From positions 57,778-94,076 of the forward strand of contig NW_003147773.1 of assembly GCF_000003605.2 (NCBI RefSeq): a stretch of 36,299 bases of DNA, written 5' to 3'. Shown in pieces: positions 30,278-36,299 of this stretch (position 1 is its first letter; each line of letters begins with the position of its first letter). The notes below the pieces were generated by a model, which saw only the letters and a list, made by a program, of their open reading frames with translations, ran no database searches and was not told the origin of the DNA. Source of the DNA: Saccoglossus kowalevskii. Its lineage: Eukaryota; Hemichordata; Enteropneusta; Harrimaniidae. Made by a program: the position numbers and the translations under genes.

Positions 30278-30920
30278 CTCTGTTAATAGAATATTGTTGT
30301 TTTCGTAAACATTTTGTAAACCTCATTTATAGATGTAATGTTAATAGCTATGTGAAAGGAGAATCTTCACTTTATAATTAGAACACAATGGCCCATTTTG
30401 TTTTTATATTTAGTGACAGAATTTGTTGCCATGGAAATGAAAGTAATTTTTTTTTTACTATTGTGTATCATTGGTGGTTAAAATATATAGCATGGGTGTG
30501 TAGACATGCCATTCTGTCATTTTCAATTTCTCCATTTTGTTTAACAGTAGAGTGTAATTTCGTTTACAATCAATTTTGTTTCCATTATATCTGTATAATA
30601 TTAACTTGCAAGGTTTATATCAGGCAAATTACACTTCATCACTTATTTATTAAATTTATGAATATTAAGTGCAGTATTTTATATTCTTGACATTTAGACT
30701 ATAATAACAAAATTGAATTGTACTGATCAGAATCTTCCTCCTCATGCACATTAGATAACAGTTGCAGTCCCTCTATTCCATCTTGCACACCCCTATTTCA
30801 TAAATGGACTGTCCTCTTTAATGCTTTGCTCTGGGAATGTATTTTGTTGCTAAAAATAGAACAGAGTTAACTCATTCTATTGAAGCATGTTGGCTAGCCC
30901 TGCTGTTATTACATTTATAG
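30278..30920. other. Intron-like sequence
   Basis: A 100-codon plus-strand frame at 30388-30690 is rich in Phe, Ile, Cys and Tyr, as expected of AT-rich non-coding DNA. A CAGTCCCTCTA motif lies at about 30764, matching the arm of the 3655 hairpin. Confidence 0.5.
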
Positions 30921-31006
30921 AGAAGAATTGCGAAACATTCAACGACCACAGGCTGATGCGGTCTATGTAGCATCAATTCTTTGGAATATATGTTTGCCGT
31001 TATCAG
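30921..31006 (+). CDS. Candidate exon E of the plus-strand gene
   Basis: The acceptor is CCCTGCTGTTATTACATTTATAG, ending at 30920, and the donor is ATCAG|GTAAAA at 31006/31007. Only one frame is open: phase 2 entry completing an AGA codon with exon D, then EELRNIQRPQADAVYVAS and a hydrophobic ILWNICLPLS, leaving in phase 1. The basic and acidic first half followed by an aliphatic and Trp stretch is strongly protein-like. The phase 1 exit does not match the phase 0 entry of 31211-31321, so something is missing in the 204 bp between them, or a boundary is wrong. No family is recognised. Confidence 0.45.
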
Positions 31007-31210
31007 GTAAAATCATCATTTAAATCCAATCCCGTATTATCATTTCATAACCTGTTTGTAAATATTCAATAATTAGACGCAATGTGTGGTCTTATTTAAT
31101 ATGAATGTGTGTAGATACAGTGGTGGGGGACTTAGCTTGAATTTCATGTCTAACATTGATGGCATACAGATGCGTATCGGTTTTAAAAATAACTACTTGT
31201 TTTTATTTAG

Positions 31211-31321
31211 AATCTGGGGGGAGGGATATACAAGATATACTTTCAACGAGATAACGGCAGGTGGCTTGTGTTCACTAGTATTGATTCTCTGATATGGACC
31301 TCAACGCAAGATCACACACAG
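31211..31321 (+). CDS. Candidate exon F, unidentified
   Basis: A strong acceptor, ACTTGTTTTTATTTAG, ends at 31210 and a donor, CACAG|GTGATG, follows 31321. The phase 0 frame is open for exactly 37 codons: NLGGGIYKIYFQRDNGRW, then a LVFTSIDSLIWTS segment. Alternating aromatic and polar residues suggest a beta-sheet domain. The two other frames hit stops, though one stays open until near the end and links upstream, giving the apparent 68-codon frame at 31086-31292. It probably belongs to the same gene as exon E, but the phases disagree. Family not recognised. Confidence 0.45.
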
Positions 31322-32389
31322 GTGATGTCAGTTGTATGTACCACTATGTTTTCTAAAACAGTTCAGACATGTTCGTCGTCCTATTTAACATGAGAATAGG
31401 ATAGATATGCGTTATGATCACTGTAAAAATGGGTTCTAGAATTACTGTCGTTTTAATTGTTCTGTATTTTATCAAACCGTAATTGATGTCACCCAAAAAT
31501 AAGTGAGTAAATTTCATTTATTGCTGGTCATGTGTGTTGATAGAAATGCATGAATGCATTGTATGTTCCGGTTTCTTTTACAAATATGGCTGAAAATTAC
31601 ACATTATTTGCTGTGACAGTTGTAGACTTTTGAAGCGCTCTCGAACACTGTATGCATTGTGTGCTGCAAACTCTTTAACAATGCATAACAATCTTTAAGA
31701 TTCACGCAATGATGTTAACCATGCATGGGTGCTCGGCACATGCATGGCTGCAGCAAAGATTTAGTTGAAGCTGGCATTTGTGGCAAAACTCAGGCAGGAT
31801 GCATGCAATAATCTTGGGGAGAAAATATTGAGTCAAACTTTCAATCACAACTAATTTAATAACATACGGAGATAATTTTTTTGCAGTATTGCTGCTTTAT
31901 TGTCTCACTATGGAAATCAAACGTTATTGGATTGTTACTTATTTATAGATTTTGCATCTGATCATTTCAGAAGGATATTTCTGTTCATTGTATGACAGCT
32001 GCTGTATCAGCTACGGTCACATGTTAGCTATGTTTCTATTTGTTTCAATTTCCCGTAGTATTTCAACCTAATTTTGAAATCAAGATGTGCAATTTACAAA
32101 AATCTATAAATAATTTTTGTATTTTGAGATACTATCCGACTCAATGATAACAAAGATTTAATGTCCTTTTAGCTGAGAATGTCAGCATTACATAATGCTT
32201 GGCTGAATTCTTTTCTTGGGTGTGTCAGCATTATTTGATCATTGTGTTTTTCTACAATAGTTCCAGGGATCTCCTCTGGAGGGGGTCATTAAGCATTAAA
32301 AATTTTATTGTACAACGGTTGAGACCATTATTTCATGGGAGTGCAATGGTTGAATCCATTAGTCATGGGAGTGCTGCAGTTGAAACCAT
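31322..32389. other. Non-coding sequence
   Basis: No supported exon or repeat. A decent acceptor (GTTCATTGTATGACAG at about 31999) opens a 19-codon frame, but there is no donor. Confidence 0.4.
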
Positions 32390-32587
32390 TACTGTAAAAT
32401 TCTTTATTTTTACTTGAAATTAATTTTTGCTGTTTTCGCTGAAGGTGAAAATAAAATCCATATTATTTTTCCTGTATTTACATTCAACTGGTCAAAAATC
32501 AGTGAAAATAAATTCCAAACAAAATACTTAAAAAAGTCTTTTCAGCGAAAATTTATTCTAGCTACTACAATAAATTACTTTACAGTA
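32390..32587 (+). mobile_element. TACTGTA MITE copy (198 bp)
   Basis: TACTGTAAAATTCTTTATTT at the left and TTACTTTACAGTA at the right, with AACTGGTCAAAAATCAGTG and TCTTTTCAGCGAAAATT inside. It is more diverged than the 33.7 kb copy. Confidence 0.85.
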
Positions 32588-32725
32588 TTTCATTTAAGTG
32601 ATGAAGTGACCAAACACTGTCAGTTATAAATGCTTTGTCATATTTATCCTCTTCGACACTGAAATGCACGCTTGCAAAACACATAATTCTTGCTTTCACC
32701 CTCTTTCATTATGTCATAATTTGTT

Positions 32726-32935
32726 GAGCCGAAAATGTTGGTAGTTGCGGACGCAGGCATTATAACGAACAACCTCATATTGCACTTTGCCGGTGACCCT
32801 CATCATGATGCTGAGCTTGTGGTGTTTGATCGCAACCTACAATCAGCAGAGACTTTATACATTGTAGGCAGGCGTCATGTCATGGCTGCTATTTCTCTTG
32901 GGAGAAACTGCAACGCGTGTACACAGAGAAATTAA
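32726..32935 (+). CDS. Unrecognised candidate exon or ORF
   Basis: A pyrimidine-rich stretch (CTTTCACCCTCTTTCATT) precedes GTTGAG|CCG at 32725. The phase 0 frame that follows has an ATG at 32735 and reads LVVADAGIITNNLILHFAGD, later ELVVFDRNLQSAETLYIV, and stops at 32933-32935. CpG and GC are raised relative to the flanks. Phase 0 entry would fit the phase 0 exit of exon F, which makes a terminal exon plausible. The acceptor is imperfect and an AG nearer the middle (at 32754) is an alternative. No domain is recognised. An unannotated mobile element fragment is the main alternative. Confidence 0.3.
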   Translation, partial: EPKMLVVADAGIITNNLILHFAGDPHHDAELVVFDRNLQSAETLYIVGRRHVMAAISLGRNCNACTQRN

Positions 32936-32980
32936 GGGATATCATGGTACCTGTGTATCAGATCTGTCTGGTCTGTGGTG

Positions 32981-33186
32981 TACTGTAAAAGGATTAATTA
33001 TTCACTGGGTTTTAATTTGGCATATTTCGCTGACTGGAAAATGCGCTAAATTAAAACCCAGTGAATATGTAAAATGTAGCATAGAACACATTATCTAAAT
33101 GATAAAACCGTGAATTTAAAACCCAAAGAATATGCCTGAAATGGCAGTGAAATTTAAACCCAGTGAAAATTAGTCATTTTACTGTA
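32981..33186. mobile_element. Relative of the TACTGTA MITE with internal palindromes
   Basis: The ends read TACTGTAAAA and TTTTACTGTA. Inside, a perfect 19 bp inverted repeat (33000-33018 with 33048-33066, arm ATTCACTGGGTTTTAATTT) is followed by two more related arms near 33105-33125 and 33150-33170. The CACTGGGTTTTAA core replaces the TTTCGCTGGAATT core of the main family. The architecture is the same: TA ends and repeated hairpin arms. Confidence 0.75.
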
Positions 33187-33686
33187 GTTCATTTCAAGTT
33201 CAGTTCAAGTTTATTGCTAAATATGAGAATACAATGTAGCAGATAAATGTTGATTGAGTTATAGTTTACAATGAATTGAACTTGTGCAGATCTGATGTCC
33301 TGGAGGGGATATATGTCAGCTACAAATTATTTGTAAACAAACAATATATTTTTTGCACTAGCTGTTGTATATGTCGCATGGGACCCATATTATACACAAC
33401 ATGATGCAGCGACTGCTACCGGTATAGGTACTTTAAACTGACGATATAAGTATTCTTAGAAATTATATTTGGCCATTTACCCCATGAATCATACCTGTTC
33501 CATATGGCTCTGCCCTTTGGATTATATTGATATTCCATATCCTGATATCTAATGGTCTATTGATTGTCTGATTGGTCGATGCACTCAATTCAAATTTGTG
33601 ACATCATCTCCATGGATACCGAACATGGCTCATTTGATGACTTTGCAATAATATTTTTTTTAAATAACTGTTTGGAATATGGTAAA
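33187..33686. other. Non-coding; possible retrotransposon tail at about 33190-33260
   Basis: On the minus strand a sequence ending AGCAATAAACTTGAACTGAA resembles a LINE 3' end with a short repeat tail. The rest shows nothing. Confidence 0.35.
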
Positions 33687-33898
33687 TACTGTAGAATACT
33701 TTATTTTCGCTTGGAATTTATTTTCGCTATTTTCGCTGAAGGGATGATTTCGTGAAAATAAAATCCAGCGAATATACTTTTCTTCCTATATTTCACATTA
33801 AACTCATCAAAAATCAGTGAAAATAAATTCCATACAAAATGCCCAAAAAGCCTTTTCAGCGAAAATTAATTCCAGCGAAAATAAAGTATTCCACAGTA
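33687..33898 (+). mobile_element. TACTGTA MITE, longest copy (212 bp)
   Basis: Ends TACTGTAGAATACTTTATTT and AAATAAAGTATTCCACAGTA. Inner arms CGCTTGGAATTTATTTTCGC and GCGAAAATTAATTCCAGCG pair again. This copy is the best reference for the family in the window. Confidence 0.9.
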
Positions 33899-35349
33899 TA
33901 AATGTTTTCAATATATCAGTAATTTCAGATATTCACAAATGTGTGTTTTGATGTTAAAGATGCATAGACAAATTTAGTATTTCTAATTCTCCCAATCTCA
34001 ACTTGGACAATACAGAGCATTTATTTTCTGATGTACAGGTTGTCAAATTGTCATGAAATAAGTAAAAATCGTTTAATAGAATATACTTTCAAAACTTTCA
34101 ATAATTATATTTCAACCCATATCAACAATTGTTGGTAAACACTATGCAAGAAACAGGTAGTAATCAAATATGCAAATATAGAATCCTTTGTTTATTTCAC
34201 AGAGTGTTCGATTTTAATGTTTTTATGGTGAATAAAGAAGCCAGACAGAAACCAATATCTCTAATAGAACACACATAAACAAAAAATAAAATTTTGTGTA
34301 TAACAGGATCATTGGAATGAGACTTATTTTAACCATAAGTTGAAAAGGTCTTAAAATAATCAATTTATTCCTCAATATTTCCACAAAATAATATGTCCGC
34401 AGAATAATTTGATTCGTGTGATATACCTATATTTGCAAAACATTAAAATTTCATTACTATTATGAAGGTTATTATTACTATTTTACATGGACATTGGAAA
34501 AAAAAATAATTTACAAGATTAATTTAAACAGTAATGGCTAGATTTCTGAGTAGTTGAGCAGATTTATGTTGTATTATCAGCAACATGTCACTTTACTAAG
34601 CTTACATGTAGTCTAGTGGGCAACTGTCGCCTTCTGGCAAATCCTATGAAAGTACTGTGTGACATGCCTTTGTATTAGTCACTGCAGTGGTACTAATGCT
34701 CAAAAAAGGGGTGGATCAGGTCAGATCAAGTTTCAAATGAACATCCTGTATACAGTTCAGTACATTCATATAGTTTATAATTGTAAAATAATCTCAATTG
34801 AACTAACAGACTTACAAGCAAATAATATGATAGTAATATGATAGGTATTCCCTTATTATAGTGATCATATTGATTACTTGTTGTTTCAAAGTTGTTTTAA
34901 AAAATTGAATGAGAATGAATTTGATGAGAAATACTTTTTGTATGTCACATTTCTCTCCATTAAAAATATTTTTATTTTTTTTTCTAATTTTTTTTGTTTC
35001 TTTTCGATAAAATTGATATAATTGCCTATTGGATACACTTGATAAAAAAATATGGAACCAAATTTTGCAGCTTTATTTTGTGATAAAAGTTGGCGTACTC
35101 GGGTTACTAGTATTTGAAATTTTGACTCCTGTGTGCAGAGCACAATCGGGAAGCTAATGTCATACTGATGTCTGTCTGTCTGTCTGTCTGTATGAATGGA
35201 TATGTGTGTCCCACTAATATCTGAATATTGAATGCAATTTGTTATACAAATACATTGTGATGAACCCAACACCTGATTAGATAATTTGCCTATTTGCTAA
35301 ATTTTAAAAAGTTGTTCAAATGAGTCAAAAACATAGTTTGGTATCGATC
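33899..35349. other. AT-rich sequence, no gene seen
   Basis: A (TCTG)n tract lies at 35168-35190, and A- or T-rich runs occur near 34970-35000. A 128-codon minus-strand frame at 34886-35272 runs through these low-complexity tracts and is not supported. Confidence 0.5.
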
Positions 35350-35960
35350 TTTGCATTTTAATTAATTAATTTGCATATATGTTTCACTATATACTTTGTG
35401 TTTGCAGTTTGGCTATGCAAATGCATTGAAAATTTGTACATGCTTGCTGTTTGTGTAGATGAATGTCTGATATCAGTTTGTGCATATTAATTAGTTGATT
35501 TGCATATTTGCATGGTTTCAAATATACACCTTTTTCACCAGACTTGTCCAAATTTGTTTGCATTTTTTCTTATATTCTTCAATATTTTTGGAAATAAACC
35601 CTAATTTTAGAGCCAACAGACAACATTTGAGTCAATTTTCAGTTTTTACTAAAAAAAATTTGACAATTTTTGTCCCATTCTTCTGAAAGAAAGTTCAAAC
35701 TATAAACTGGACTATTTTGTGAATTTGTGATGAAAAGAGGAACTGGACAATGTTTGTGAATATTAATAAAATATTTTCAGCTTGTTTTCATAAATTTATC
35801 TTCACAATGTCTTTGTATATCAGACATATTAATTTGGGCTTGTACATCTATTCATGAAGGTATTTTGATAATGAGCGAGTAATTTTTGAGTTGTAGAATA
35901 ATAATTAGGTAATGAATATTTTTATATTAATTAATTCTTATTTATAACATTTGATTTTAT
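35350..35960. repeat. Diverged octamer-bearing repeat sequence
   Basis: GTGCATATTAATTAGTTGAT and related phrases echo the 12.5 kb array. POU octamers occur at 35369 (ATTTGCAT), 35415 (ATGCAAAT, opposite strand), 35498 and 35506. Unit boundaries cannot be drawn, so this is a weak assignment. Confidence 0.45.
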
Positions 35961-35962
35961 TA

Positions 35963-36299
35963 GTCCCCGTTCGGACGCAGTCCGAAAACGGGGACTTATG
36001 TTTTGCCCTGTGTGCGTCCGTGCGTCCGTGCGTCCGTGCGTCCGTGATCACCTGTATCTCGAACATGCATGGACCTATTAAGTTCAAACTTCACTCATAC
36101 ATCACACATTATATGGGACATATGCACATGCATTTTTTTCATGATCCGATTAACGATAGCCGAATAGCGGCCATTTTAAGGCCGAAAATGCATCAAAATC
36201 GCACATTTTCACCATTCCGGACCCAGATCTCAGTTATGCATGGACGGATTTCATTCAAATTTGATACATACATTAAACATAATAGGACCTTGATGCACG
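35963..36299 (+). repeat. Intact head of a GTCCCCG hairpin repeat, cut by window end
   Basis: 35963-35995 is a 33 bp nested hairpin: GTCCCCGT/ACGGGGAC outside TCGGAC/GTCCGA, with a GCA loop and a two-base AA bulge. A (GTGCGTCC)n tract at 36011-36047 follows. Then come the body boxes GTTCAAACTTCACTCATACATC (about 36081), TAGCCGAATAGCGGCCATTT (about 36158) and TTCAAATTTGATACATACAT (about 36255). The element continues past the window. Confidence 0.85.

Noticed and set aside
34886-35272. A 128-codon minus-strand frame
   Set aside because: It is driven by a TCTG microsatellite and A/T runs giving Lys- and Asp-rich low complexity.
35963-35995. Helitron 3' end
   Set aside because: The hairpin followed by CTAA and T fits at this copy, but the 20171, 27748 and 28756 relatives do not follow the rule and no TC start was located.

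Overview
This is AT-rich, intron-bearing animal DNA from a draft assembly, with N runs at 11949-12541 and 24962-25011. The high density of short inverted-repeat elements, 3' ends of non-LTR retrotransposons and minisatellites resembles marine invertebrate genomes (hemichordate, amphioxus or mollusc-like). The species cannot be fixed from the sequence. There is no bacterial-type operon, CRISPR array or intact RNA gene. Most long open frames are chance frames or lie inside repeats.

Genes. No complete gene is visible. By reading splice signals and codon phase I find a candidate plus-strand gene with small exons and very long introns: 2099-2221, 4750-4798, 6443-6478, 10473-10530 and 30921-31006. 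All four junctions between these exons keep the reading frame. A further good exon candidate at 31211-31321 does not match the phase of 30921-31006, so an exon is missing or one boundary is wrong. A candidate last exon of a different gene lies on the minus strand at 15856-16002, inside the roughly 20 kb intron of the plus-strand model. None of these peptides could be assigned to a family. Weaker exon or ORF candidates are listed with low confidence.

Mobile DNA. (i) Minus-strand 3' ends of 5'-truncated non-LTR retrotransposons lie at 6016-6215, 7048-7559 and 21394-21790, and probably at 3764-3990. The 21394 copy keeps a recognisable zinc-knuckle-like reverse transcriptase C-terminus. (ii) A 704 bp element at 7560-8263 has perfect 30 bp terminal inverted repeats and a 7 bp target duplication, and sits in one of those retrotransposon tails. 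(iii) A TTAA-flanked MITE family of about 165 bp has two full copies, two truncated copies and fragments. (iv) A second MITE family with TACTGTAAAATAC ends has five copies and one relative. (v) A GC-rich insertion lies near 28.0-28.25 kb.

Tandem and structured repeats. A long array at 12542-14100 has nucleosome-sized units of about 140-145 bp, with relatives at 1-200, 17.1-17.5, 20.2-20.7, 23.9-24.9 and 35.3-36.3 kb. These units share a TTCAAACTTGGTACATACAT-like box. Some carry a POU octamer and others a palindrome built from GGCCATTTTG arms. Two unrelated families at 27.0-27.8 and 35.96-36.3 kb share one architecture: a nested hairpin at one end, a CGTCCG-type simple repeat, then a tandem body of about 150 bp units. 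Minisatellites occur at 18.9-19.75, 19.93-20.13, 22.35-22.63, 25.73-26.10 and 29.48-29.79 kb.

Overall, the window reads as the intronic and intergenic part of at least one large gene, heavily colonised by short non-autonomous elements. I found no evidence for a new enzymatic or defence system. The items most worth checking are the exon chain, the nested TIR element and the hairpin-headed repeats.
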